The position numbers and the translations under genes were made by a program. From an uncultured Sphingomonas sp. (lineage in GTDB: Bacteria; Pseudomonadota; Alphaproteobacteria; Sphingomonadales; Sphingomonadaceae), in the NCBI RefSeq assembly GCF_913777625.1, contig NZ_CAJYTI010000020.1, positions 62,001 to 126,000 on the forward strand: a stretch of DNA of 64,000 nt, read 5' to 3'. This document shows positions 42,330 to 50,762 of the stretch, piece by piece; the stretch's first letter is position 1, and the number at the start of each line of letters is the position of its first letter. The notes beneath the pieces were generated by a model, which saw only the letters and a list, made by a program, of their open reading frames with translations, did not search any database and was not told the origin of the DNA.

Positions 42330-42710
42330 ATGGCGGTCTGTCTCGCCTTCGCCGAAAAACGCTGGCGCAGCCTCCGCCACGCGGCGCACGGCGTGTGCCG
42401 ACTGGTGCGCGCGGAAGCGCACGCCCGGATCCATCTCGCCGCGACGCTTCTGGTGGGCATTGCCGGCCTTGCGCTGCGCGTCTCGATGGAGGCGTGGCGC
42501 TGGCTGATCCTGGCCTGCGCGCTCGTCTGGGTGGCGGAGGCACTCAACACGGCGATCGAGCGCCTCGCCGATCGCGTCTGCGCCGCCCACGATCCTGCCA
42601 TCGGCGCGGCCAAGGATCTGGCTGCCGCTGCGGTGCTTCTTGCTGCCGTTGCGGTGCTGGCGATCGGTGCCAGCCTCGTCCTCCCCGTCCTCGCCGGAGC
42701 CCGGTCATGA
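42330..42710 (+). CDS. dgkA: Diacylglycerol/undecaprenol kinase
   Basis: 126 residues, the normal size. The family signature EALNTAIERLADRVC with downstream AAKDLAAAAVLLAA (active-site Glu, Asn and Lys residues) is clear. Three transmembrane segments: IHLAATLLVGIAGLAL, AWRWLILACALVWVAEAL and AAVAVLAIGASLVLPVL. It phosphorylates diacylglycerol, recycling it from membrane-derived glycan synthesis, or undecaprenol in some bacteria. It is coupled by ATGA to a radical SAM gene, an unusual partner. Confidence 0.9.
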   Translation: MAVCLAFAEKRWRSLRHAAHGVCRLVRAEAHARIHLAATLLVGIAGLALRVSMEAWRWLILACALVWVAEALNTAIERLADRVCAAHDPAIGAAKDLAAAAVLLAAVAVLAIGASLVLPVLAGARS

Positions 42711-44116
42711 AGGTCAAGAGGATCCTGCCGGCGCTCGCCGAGGCGAAGAGCCCGTTCTGGCGGCCGATCAAATACGCGTTGTTCCCGCCGCTCGGCCTCG
42801 CGACGCTCGCCGCGTTCCTGGCGCCCGACGACGTGGTGGAACTGGTCGACGATCATGTCGAGACCTGGCGCGACGACGATGCGCCCGATCTGGTGGTGAT
42901 CCAGGTCTACATCACCAACGCCCATCGCGCCTATGCGATCGCCGATCGCTACCGAGCGCGCGGCTGCCATGTCGCGCTCGGCGGGCTGCACGTCACCGCG
43001 CTGCCCGACGAGGCCGCAGCGCATGCCGACACCATCTTCCTCGGCCCCGGCAAGCAGACCTTCCCCGCGTTCCTGCGCGACCTGCGCGCCGGCACCCCGC
43101 GCGCCCGCTTTGTCTCGGGCGGCGGGCGCAGCCTCGAGCATCTGCCGCCGGTGCGGCGCGACCTGATCAAGCGCAACCGCTATCTTGTGCCCAATTCGCT
43201 GGTGGTGACGCGCGGCTGCCCGCAGCATTGCGACTTCTGCTACAAGGACGCCTTCTTCGCCGGCGGCCGCTCCTTCTACACCCAGCGGGTCGACGCCGCG
43301 CTTGCCGAGATCGAGCGACTGCCCGGCCGCCACCTCTATTTTCTCGACGATCACCTGCTCGGCGATCGTCGCTTCGCCGAAGCACTGTTCGAAGGGATGC
43401 GCGGCATGGGCCGGCTGTTCCAGGGCGCCGCAACCGTGGATGCGGTGTTGCGCCGCGACCTGATCGAGCGCGCCGCCGAAGCGGGCCTTCGCAGCCTGTT
43501 CGTCGGGTTCGAGACGTTCAGCCCCGCCAACCTCGCCGCGAGCAACAAGAAGCAGAACCTCGCGTGCGACTATGCCGAGGTCGCACGGCGGCTGTCGGGC
43601 CTCGGCATCATGATCAACGGCTCGTTCGTGTTCGGCATGGACGAGGACGGCGACGACGTATTCGACCGCACCGTCGACTGGGCGGTGCGGCACGGCATCA
43701 CCACCGCGACCTTCCATATCCAGACCCTCTATCCCGGCACGCGCCTGCATCGGAAACTGGCGGCGGAAGGGCGGATCACCTGCGCGGACTGGGACCGCTA
43801 CGACACGCGACACGTGGTGTATCGCCCGGCCCGGCTGAAACCCGAGGCGCTGAAAGCCGGCTATGACCGCGCCTATCGCGACTTCTACCGCTGGCAGAAT
43901 ATCGGCCGCGCGGCGTGGACACATGATGGGCCCAGACACCGCGCCAAGCACTTCTTCTATGCGGCCGGCTGGAAGAAGTTCGAATCGCTGTGGAATCTGG
44001 TGATCAAGGCGCGCCGGCTGGGGGTGATGACACCGGTGCTGGAGGCGGTGCTGTCGCGCGTGACGCGAGGGGAGGCCCCCACCGCCCCCAAGGGGAAGGA
44101 AGCGCTGCCATGCTGA
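42707..44116 (+). CDS. B12-binding-domain radical SAM enzyme
   Basis: 469 residues; the ATG at 42707 overlaps the dgkA stop (ATGA). The N-terminal Rossmann-like B12-binding domain includes PPLGLATLAAFLAP and VALGGLHVTALPDE. The radical SAM barrel carries the CxxxCxxC cluster motif in TRGCPQHCDFCYKD (about residues 166-175), with FLDDHLLGDRR and FVGFETFSPANL later. The C-terminal domain has the YRDFYRWQNIGR pattern of this class. Relatives methylate or rearrange lipids (such as hopanoids) and other natural products. Coupling to DgkA hints at a lipid substrate (inference). Confidence 0.88.
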   Translation: MKVKRILPALAEAKSPFWRPIKYALFPPLGLATLAAFLAPDDVVELVDDHVETWRDDDAPDLVVIQVYITNAHRAYAIADRYRARGCHVALGGLHVTALPDEAAAHADTIFLGPGKQTFPAFLRDLRAGTPRARFVSGGGRSLEHLPPVRRDLIKRNRYLVPNSLVVTRGCPQHCDFCYKDAFFAGGRSFYTQRVDAALAEIERLPGRHLYFLDDHLLGDRRFAEALFEGMRGMGRLFQGAATVDAVLRRDLIERAAEAGLRSLFVGFETFSPANLAASNKKQNLACDYAEVARRLSGLGIMINGSFVFGMDEDGDDVFDRTVDWAVRHGITTATFHIQTLYPGTRLHRKLAAEGRITCADWDRYDTRHVVYRPARLKPEALKAGYDRAYRDFYRWQNIGRAAWTHDGPRHRAKHFFYAAGWKKFESLWNLVIKARRLGVMTPVLEAVLSRVTRGEAPTAPKGKEALPC

Positions 44117-44706
44117 TGGTCGCCTTCTACATGACCTGGCTGTCGCTGTTCGCCGCGCCGCTGGCGGGTTCGATCCTCGTCGCGCGCTGGCGCGGCAGCG
44201 ACGGTCCGGCACTACGACGCGGACTGGGGTGGGCGCTCGCCTATCTGGGTCTGGTGGCTTTTTGCCGCGCAACGGGACTGCAATGGTCCTGGCGCGATGC
44301 CAACACCGCTTTCGGCATCGGCATTCTGTACGCCTATTGGATCGTCGCGGCTGCCGCCTGGGCGATCCCGACCGCATGGCTGCGCATTCCCGTTGGCGTC
44401 CTCGCCTTCGCGCCGCTGGGACCTTCTCTGCTGCTCGGAACCGTTGGCGTTCTTGGGCTCGGCTTCGTGCTTGGAGACGAAATTGATCCGCCTGCGGAGG
44501 TCCGACGGCTTTCCCCGATGCTGACCTGCGAGGTCAGCACCTGGGGCTATGCGTTCAGCGATGACGGATATGATGTGCGGATCTACCAATCCCCCATCTG
44601 GCTGCCGATCGTTCGGCGGCTTTCCCGAACGGTACGGATCAACGAAACCAACCCCGAGCCCGGACACGAACACGCCACCTGCGAAAGCGTCGCCGCCGGC
44701 CGCTAG
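44110..44706 (+). CDS. Membrane protein of unknown function
   Basis: 198 residues from the ATG at 44110, overlapping the previous gene by 7 bp, with AAGGAAG about 8 nt upstream. Four hydrophobic segments occupy the N-terminal two thirds (MLMVAFYMTWLSLFAAPLAG, ALAYLGLVAFCRATG, GILYAYWIVAAAAWAI, LGPSLLLGTVGVLGLGFVLG); a soluble C-terminal tail contains YAFSDDGYDVRIYQSP. No family recognised. Its TAG stop overlaps the stop of the convergent pectate lyase gene within CTAG. Confidence 0.75.
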   Translation: MLMVAFYMTWLSLFAAPLAGSILVARWRGSDGPALRRGLGWALAYLGLVAFCRATGLQWSWRDANTAFGIGILYAYWIVAAAAWAIPTAWLRIPVGVLAFAPLGPSLLLGTVGVLGLGFVLGDEIDPPAEVRRLSPMLTCEVSTWGYAFSDDGYDVRIYQSPIWLPIVRRLSRTVRINETNPEPGHEHATCESVAAGR

Positions 44707-46043
44707 CCCCGCCCTGCTGCGACGTCCGCCAGCCATTCTTCCAGATTGGTCCAGCCATCACCATTGCGGTCGGCATTGCCGTCCCGTGCATCATGGGAAT
44801 TGAGGCCATGGGCGCTTTCCCAGGCATCGGGGATGCCGTCGCCATCGCTATCTTGCGGCGCCGGCGTGCTCTCGAGCTCGGGCCAGCCGCCGACCTCGCG
44901 CTGGCTGTCGATCTGGCGCCCGGTGCGGTCGCGCACGCCGGCGACGATCCGCGCATCGACGCTGTCGCGCACCTTCGAGGCGCCCGCGCTCGCCAGCACC
45001 CGTTCATAGGCCTGCACTGCAGAATCGCGCGTCACCGCCGGCATCGGCACCGGCGCGGCAAGCCGAAATCTCTCGGGCGAGATGCCGTCGACGAGGCTCC
45101 ACGGATCGCCGGGAATCGTGCCGTTCATGCTGTTGCCCGCGAACCAGGCCTTGGCGAGCATGTTGCTCTCGTGGAACGCGATCGCCTTTTCCGATTGCGG
45201 GCCCATCACATAGGCATTGTCGACGAAATTGTAGCGGGCCAGCGTCGCCTTGTCGGCATTGTAGCCGGACCAGCCCTTGCCCCAATTGTAGAAGACGTTG
45301 GAGCGGAAATCGAAGAACGCGCCCAGCGGGTCGACCTCCGGTCCGCTGTAATTGCCGGGGCGCGGCATCCGCGCCTCGTGATTGGCCCAGAGATTGTGGT
45401 GGAAGCTGATCTTCGCGCCCCGCCCGCCACGGATCAGGCTGCCATAGCCATGCTCGCCCTTGGCGTGCAGCGAATGGGTAAGCGAGTCCGCGATGATCGA
45501 CCATTGCACGGTCAGGTCCCAGAAGCCCTGATCGGGTCGGGTATAGTTGCCAGAGGCCGACAACGTCTCGTCCACCGACCAGCTCGCCGAGACATGGTCG
45601 AGGATGATCCGGTGCCCGGCCAGGATCCAGATCGCGTCGGATTCGGTGCGGCTCTCGTCGCCCAGCCGCGAGCGGATATAGCGGATCACGACATCGTCGG
45701 CGGCGACCTCCAGCGGATGGTCGCGCAGCGTGATGCCGTCGCCCGGCGCCGACTGGCCGGCGATCGTCACCCGCCCCTCGCGGATGCGCAGCGGCTTTTC
45801 CAGCTTGATCGTGCCGGAAACGCGGAACAGGATCGTCCGCGGCCCCGGCGTTTCCACCGCTGCGCGCAGGCTGCCGGGACCGGAATCGTTCAGCGTCGTG
45901 ACGAACAGCACCTTGCCGCCGCGCCCGCCCAGCGCCGTGGCCCCCGCTCCTTCGGCACCGGGAAAGGCGGGCACCGGCCACTGCTGCGCAAGCGCAGGGG
46001 CGGCCGATGCCAGCAGCAGGGCAACCGCCCCGGGGATCCGCAT
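44703..46043 (-). CDS. Secreted pectate lyase-like enzyme (PL1 type) with calcium-binding tail
   Basis: 446 residues; signal peptide ends near ALA-Q (residue 20). The parallel beta-helix start FPGAEGAGATALGGRGG, VLFVTTLNDSGPGSLR, GQSAPGDGITL and FHHNLWANHEARMPR (catalytic Arg region) match bacterial pectate lyases of the PL1 kind. The C-terminus, DSDGDGIPDAWE and DRNGDGWTNLEEWL, forms two EF-hand/thrombospondin-type calcium-binding repeats. The start ATG shares one base with the stop of the upstream TBDR (TGATG), so the two are co-translated. Role: cuts pectate to unsaturated oligogalacturonides. Confidence 0.9.
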   Translation of the reverse strand: MRIPGAVALLLASAAPALAQQWPVPAFPGAEGAGATALGGRGGKVLFVTTLNDSGPGSLRAAVETPGPRTILFRVSGTIKLEKPLRIREGRVTIAGQSAPGDGITLRDHPLEVAADDVVIRYIRSRLGDESRTESDAIWILAGHRIILDHVSASWSVDETLSASGNYTRPDQGFWDLTVQWSIIADSLTHSLHAKGEHGYGSLIRGGRGAKISFHHNLWANHEARMPRPGNYSGPEVDPLGAFFDFRSNVFYNWGKGWSGYNADKATLARYNFVDNAYVMGPQSEKAIAFHESNMLAKAWFAGNSMNGTIPGDPWSLVDGISPERFRLAAPVPMPAVTRDSAVQAYERVLASAGASKVRDSVDARIVAGVRDRTGRQIDSQREVGGWPELESTPAPQDSDGDGIPDAWESAHGLNSHDARDGNADRNGDGWTNLEEWLADVAAGRG

Positions 46044-49000
46044 CAGAAGCTCAGCCGCAGGCCGGCGGTGACGATCCGCCCGGTGCTGCCATAGGTCTGC
46101 GAGACCGGGTTGGCGGCATACATGGTGCGGTATTGCGGCTGGTTGGTCAGGTTGCGCGCCTCCAGCGTGAAGCGAGCGAACTTGGTGACGTTCAGGCCGA
46201 ACGCCGCATCCAGGTTGAACTGGTCCTCGTTATAGCCAAAGTCCGCGAACACCGGCGAGTTGCACGCCGCGCCGGCATTGGTGGTGGTGCCCACCGAGCA
46301 GGTGCCCGTCGCCAGCGGGAAGCGGTTGACGTAGCGCTTGCGGAAGGCGCCGGAGAAGCGCAGCGACCAGACGTCGTTCTCGTAATAGAGCGTGGCGTTG
46401 AACGCATCCGGCGAGGTGTTGAGGAACGGCGCGGTGGCATAGCTGTTCTGCGCGGTCCCCGCCCCGCCCGCCTGGGTGGTCGAGAGCACGGTGCCGGTGA
46501 GGTAGCTGAGCGACGACGCGATATGGGTGTAGTTGGCGAGCACCCCCATCTTGTCGAACGGCGCGGGCAGGAACCAGAAATCGGTCTGCAGATTGACTTC
46601 AAGGCCCTTGATCGTGCCGCCGGGCGCATCCTTGAAGCGCCGGATCGCCCAGGTACCGCCATTCTGCGCATAGGCCTTGAGCTGCGGATCGGTGAGCGAG
46701 TTCAGGATCTGGTTGTAGATCGCCGGCTCGAAGATGCTGGACAGCGGCGCCTCGCCCGCCAGCTGCTGCGGGAAGCTCTCGATATCCTTGCGGAACAGCG
46801 CCACCGCAATCAGCCCGTTCTTGCGGAAGTACTTCTCGATGCTGAGATCATAATTGGTCGCGCGGAACGGGCTGAGATAGGGGTTGCCCACGGTGACCGA
46901 GGGCGCCGCACCCGCAGTCGACAGCGCGGTGGTGAAGGAGGTGGTGCCGGGCGTCAGGCTGGCCAGCTGCGGGCGCGACATCACCTTGGCGGCGGCGAAG
47001 CGGATCATCAGCCCCGGCTTCGCTTCCCAGTTGATGTTGGTCGAGGGCAGCCAATCCCAATATTCGTTGGTAGCGACAACGGGAATGCCCGGAATGCCGT
47101 CCGCCCCGCCGACATTGCCGCTGCCGTTCACCTTGGTATTGGCCACGCGCAGGCCGACATTGCCGCGAAGGGGACCACCGAACAGCGTCAGGTCGTAATC
47201 GACCTGGAAGAAGCCCGAAATGTCGCGCTCCTGTACCCCGCCGCCCTGACGGCCGTCGGCCACCACGCGGAAATCGCCCCATTTGTTGACGCAGTTGCAG
47301 TCGATGCCGAAGGCATTGATGAACTTGCCGAGCTCGGGCGCGAAGAAGCTGGTCGGCGTACCCGCAGGCAGGGTCAGGCCGTCGCCGAAGCCATAGACGC
47401 GGCCGAGATCGGTAATCTTCAGCTTTGCCTCGGCCAGCGTCGGGTTGAGCGCCTCGATCGACTGGCTGCGGCGCTGCTGGTCCGCACCATAGTTGAACTT
47501 CTTGTAGGTGCCGCCGAACCGAATCGTCATCTCGGGCACCGCCTCGAACGCGAAGTTCAGTCGCGCGACGCGATATTCGTTGCTCACCTGGTTCTTGAAC
47601 ACGCGGATCGTCGACAGCCCCTTGACCAGCGACCAGGCATTGGGATCCGCCACGTTGAAGCCGGGGTTGAACACCGGCATCTTGCCGCCGCCGCGCTCGT
47701 CGAACACATAGCCGTTCTGATCGATCGCGTTGACCTCGGCGAGATAGCCGGTCGCGTTGAACACCGATTTCGACCAGCCGAGCGTCCCCTCCAGCTTCAG
47801 CCGCTCGCCGAGATCCTGGCGAAGGTTCAGCGTCGCCTGCTTGAACTCGGTCGAGCCGCTTTGCGTGTCGATCGAGCTGCGCCAGTCGACGCGGTCGAGC
47901 TGGAGATAATCGGCCTGGCCCGCGCCGTTGACATGGGCGGCGCGCACCACCGTGTTCGGGCGGCCGATCAGCTGGGTGTAGTAGCCGGTCTGGTTCGAGG
48001 TTGCGACATAGCCGGGCGAATTCGGATTGTTGTAGTAATCGAACGCGCTGAGATTGTTGGGGTTATAGCTGTTGAAATAGCCGGGCAGCACGCTGCTGCC
48101 GTTGAGCTGCTGCCCGCAATCGACGATCGCGCTCTGGGTGCACACCGGATAGAGCGCCACGCGATCTGCATAACCATTGGTGGTACCCGCCGCGCGCAGC
48201 GTGTTCTGGGTCACGCGCGCGTTGGTGCCGTTGCGGTTGAGGCCGATCGGCGTGATGCCGGCCAGCTGGCTGTCCTGATCATATTTCGAATAAACGCCGT
48301 CGAGGATGATCTCGGTGTGCTCGGTCGGCTGCCACTGCGCCGTCGCGGTGAGGCCAAGGCGCTCGTATTTCAGCTTCTGCCGGTTGATCGAGGGCAGCCC
48401 CGGGATGATCGTGGTCGGGCTGAGCAGCGCATAGGCCGCAGGGTCCGATCCGAAGGTCGCGCCCGTCCCGCCCGGGCGGGCAAAGCCATAGACCGGCGGC
48501 GTCACACCGGCGATCTGCGAGCTGCGATACAGATAGTCGAACACGCCGATGTTGCGGCGGTAGGAATCGATCTGCTGCTCCTGCTTCTGATAGGCGCCGG
48601 AGACGAGGATGCCGAAATTGTCCTTGAGCTTGACCGAGGCGAGCCCGGTGAAGCGCGGGTTCCAGGTCTTGCCGCTGTCGCGATACTCGGCCTCGCTGCC
48701 CAGCGCGAAGCGATTGCCCTTATAGGCGAGCGGCCGACCGGTGGTGAGATCGATGATCGCGCCCAGCGAGCCCTCGTCGTTCACCGCCGCGGTCGACTTG
48801 GTGATGGTGACGCCGCCGAACAGCTCGGAGGCGAAGGTGTTGAAATCGAAGCCGCGGCTTCGGTTCGCGCCAGCGTCCGATTGGTTGCCGCCGGCGACGT
48901 TCTGCGCATCCGCGCCGTTCAGCCGGGTCATCTGGAAATCGCCGCCCAGCCCGCGGACGGTGATCGAGCGGCCCTCGCCATTGTCGCGATCGATCGAGAT

Positions 49001-49354
49001 GCCGGGCAGGCGCTGGATCGATTCCGCGAGATTGGCGTCCGGAAAGTCGGCAATGTCTTCGGCGGTGATGGCGTCGATGATCTGGTTGGAGCGCCGCTTC
49101 ATACTCAACGCGTTCTGCAACGAGGCGCGGAAACCGGTGACAATGATATCCTCGCCGAACTGCGGGTCCACCGCAGGATCCGCAGCCTGACCGGCGATAT
49201 CGCGCTGCCCTTCCGCTGCTTCGGGCCTCGTCTCCTGCTGTGCCTGGGCGGCGGCAGGCATCGCCGTCGCCAGCGCCAGCCCCAGGGCGCCGAGTGATGT
49301 ACCGACCCGCAGGCTGCCCCCAGCGCCGCGCCGCAAATTGCCAAGATATGCCAT
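46043..49354 (-). CDS. TonB-dependent receptor for pectic oligosaccharides
   Basis: 1103 residues from the ATG at 49354 (GAGGT 5 nt upstream), signal peptide ending near AAAQA-Q (residue ~39). The plug has DIIVTGFRASLQNALSMK, a FPDANLAESIQRLPGISID segment and DEGSLGAIIDLTTGRPL; the barrel ends LRLSF. It heads an operon with the pectate lyase and has a CCGG operator 227 bp upstream of its start, so it is part of the pectin regulon. Substrate assignment is from context. The long leader is unusual: the frame stays open upstream, but only this start gives a signal peptide. Confidence 0.95.
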   Translation of the reverse strand: MAYLGNLRRGAGGSLRVGTSLGALGLALATAMPAAAQAQQETRPEAAEGQRDIAGQAADPAVDPQFGEDIIVTGFRASLQNALSMKRRSNQIIDAITAEDIADFPDANLAESIQRLPGISIDRDNGEGRSITVRGLGGDFQMTRLNGADAQNVAGGNQSDAGANRSRGFDFNTFASELFGGVTITKSTAAVNDEGSLGAIIDLTTGRPLAYKGNRFALGSEAEYRDSGKTWNPRFTGLASVKLKDNFGILVSGAYQKQEQQIDSYRRNIGVFDYLYRSSQIAGVTPPVYGFARPGGTGATFGSDPAAYALLSPTTIIPGLPSINRQKLKYERLGLTATAQWQPTEHTEIILDGVYSKYDQDSQLAGITPIGLNRNGTNARVTQNTLRAAGTTNGYADRVALYPVCTQSAIVDCGQQLNGSSVLPGYFNSYNPNNLSAFDYYNNPNSPGYVATSNQTGYYTQLIGRPNTVVRAAHVNGAGQADYLQLDRVDWRSSIDTQSGSTEFKQATLNLRQDLGERLKLEGTLGWSKSVFNATGYLAEVNAIDQNGYVFDERGGGKMPVFNPGFNVADPNAWSLVKGLSTIRVFKNQVSNEYRVARLNFAFEAVPEMTIRFGGTYKKFNYGADQQRRSQSIEALNPTLAEAKLKITDLGRVYGFGDGLTLPAGTPTSFFAPELGKFINAFGIDCNCVNKWGDFRVVADGRQGGGVQERDISGFFQVDYDLTLFGGPLRGNVGLRVANTKVNGSGNVGGADGIPGIPVVATNEYWDWLPSTNINWEAKPGLMIRFAAAKVMSRPQLASLTPGTTSFTTALSTAGAAPSVTVGNPYLSPFRATNYDLSIEKYFRKNGLIAVALFRKDIESFPQQLAGEAPLSSIFEPAIYNQILNSLTDPQLKAYAQNGGTWAIRRFKDAPGGTIKGLEVNLQTDFWFLPAPFDKMGVLANYTHIASSLSYLTGTVLSTTQAGGAGTAQNSYATAPFLNTSPDAFNATLYYENDVWSLRFSGAFRKRYVNRFPLATGTCSVGTTTNAGAACNSPVFADFGYNEDQFNLDAAFGLNVTKFARFTLEARNLTNQPQYRTMYAANPVSQTYGSTGRIVTAGLRLSF

Positions 49355-49580
49355 CTGGACCTCCCCTTCGTTCCTTGTCCGCACGACCAGCACGTAGGCC
49401 TGGGATCTCGGGGGAAGTGCTCGCACGGCCGTACTCGCCAACGCGGCGGTGCCGGCGCAGTCGAACACATCTTTGGCCGCGACGTTCCTCTCCCGCGCTC
49501 CCGGCGACTCTATCGTCCGCCTTGGCGCAAGCGCTGTGTCACGCTTGATTAGGGGTATTTGTTGCAGCCAGGCTGCGTAT

Positions 49581-49597
49581 GTCAACCGGTGTCATAG
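49581..49597. promoter_or_regulatory. Pectin-regulon operator 1 (upstream of TBDR)
   Basis: ATGTCAACCGGTGTCAT, a palindrome centred on CCGG. On the minus strand it includes TTGACA, a consensus -35 box, although no good -10 follows at 17 nt. It shares GACACCGGT with four other sites upstream of genes in this cluster. Confidence 0.75.
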
Positions 49598-49646
49598 CTG
49601 GATTTGCAACAATTTTGCTTGCTGCGACGGCGCAGCAACATGCGGC

Positions 49647-50684
49647 TTATTCGTCGATCCGGCGGGGCGGCGCCACCGAGGCGCGATGAATCAGCGTCGA
49701 AGGGAACAAGGAAGGTTCTTCAACGCCTTGTTCATCGCCGAAAAAGTCGCCGAGCAGCTTGAGCGCTGCGGAGCGGCCCATCGAGATGATCGGCCAGTGC
49801 ACCGTCGTCATCGGCGGCCAGATATGCGAGGCGATCGCGGTATCGTCGAAGCCGATGATCGACAGGTCCTCGGGCACGCTCATCCCCCGCCGACGCGCAG
49901 CGTGCAGCGTGGCGGCCGCCATTTCGTCGTTGCAGGCGAAGATCGCCGTCGGGCGCGGCGAAAGGTCCAGCAGCCGGTCGGCGGCGGCGAGGCCGCTCTC
50001 GAAGGTGTAGGTGCCGTCGGCAATCAGGCTGCGCGGCAGCTTGATGCCCGCGTCCGCCAGCGCCTGTTCGAACCCCTTGCGCCGTTCGCGGGCGGACAGG
50101 AAGCCGTGGGGGCCTGCGATCAGCCCGATCCGCCGATGGCCGAGCGCGATCAGGTGGTTGATGGCTTCGACCACGACGTCGCTGTCGTTCGACGCGACGA
50201 GATGCTCGGGCGCATCGAGGGCGCTGGAACCCATGCGGACATAGCGGGTGCCGAGATCCCGGCACAGCGTCGCCACCATGTCGTTTTCGGAGACCGGCGG
50301 CAGGATCAGCACGCCGTACAGCCGCTGGCGCTCCAGGAAGGCGCGCACATCGGCCAGCATGGTGGAGGAGCCGCGATCGATCGGGCGCACAATCAGCTCG
50401 AACTCGGTGTCCCGGATCGCCTCGAGAATGCCCGCCTGGACGTTCATCACCATCTGGGCATTGGGATTGTCGTGGATCAGCCCGAGCAGGAAGTTGTGCC
50501 GCAGCGCCAGGGCGCGCGCCTGGACGTTCGGCACATAGCCGAGGTCGGCGATCACCGCCTCGACCTTGGCGCGGGTATCGTCGTTGAGCAGGGGTGAGCG
50601 ATTGATGACGCGGCTGACGGTCTTTTTGGAGACGCCGGCGATCCGCGCGACATCGTTGATGGTGGGCTTTCCCGTCTTCTCCAT
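49647..50684 (-). CDS. LacI-family regulator, likely controller of the pectin regulon
   Basis: 345 residues. LacI headpiece at the N-terminus (PTINDVARIAGVSKKTVSRV), hinge VPNVQARALALRHN, and the effector-binding domain ending LSIIGFDDTAIASHIWPP. No clear Shine-Dalgarno precedes the ATG at 50684. It lies 78 bp downstream of the esterase gene, so it may be read through from the kduD operon or have its own promoter. It is the only regulator inside the 44.7-63.1 kb uronate cluster, and the CCGG-centred operators there fit a LacI-type protein. The effector is probably a galacturonate-derived keto-sugar (inference). Confidence 0.9.
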   Translation of the reverse strand: MEKTGKPTINDVARIAGVSKKTVSRVINRSPLLNDDTRAKVEAVIADLGYVPNVQARALALRHNFLLGLIHDNPNAQMVMNVQAGILEAIRDTEFELIVRPIDRGSSTMLADVRAFLERQRLYGVLILPPVSENDMVATLCRDLGTRYVRMGSSALDAPEHLVASNDSDVVVEAINHLIALGHRRIGLIAGPHGFLSARERRKGFEQALADAGIKLPRSLIADGTYTFESGLAAADRLLDLSPRPTAIFACNDEMAAATLHAARRRGMSVPEDLSIIGFDDTAIASHIWPPMTTVHWPIISMGRSAALKLLGDFFGDEQGVEEPSLFPSTLIHRASVAPPRRIDE

Positions 50685-50762
50685 GGCGCGATGCTATACG
50701 GCGCAGCGAACGATTGCGATAGCCAGACACGACGCAGATAAGATGCTGCGCCGCATCAACTT

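Noticed and set aside
44703..44706. Convergent stop codons sharing CTAG as a regulatory overlap
   Set aside because: A 4-bp tail overlap is a compact-genome accident; nothing suggests antisense control.
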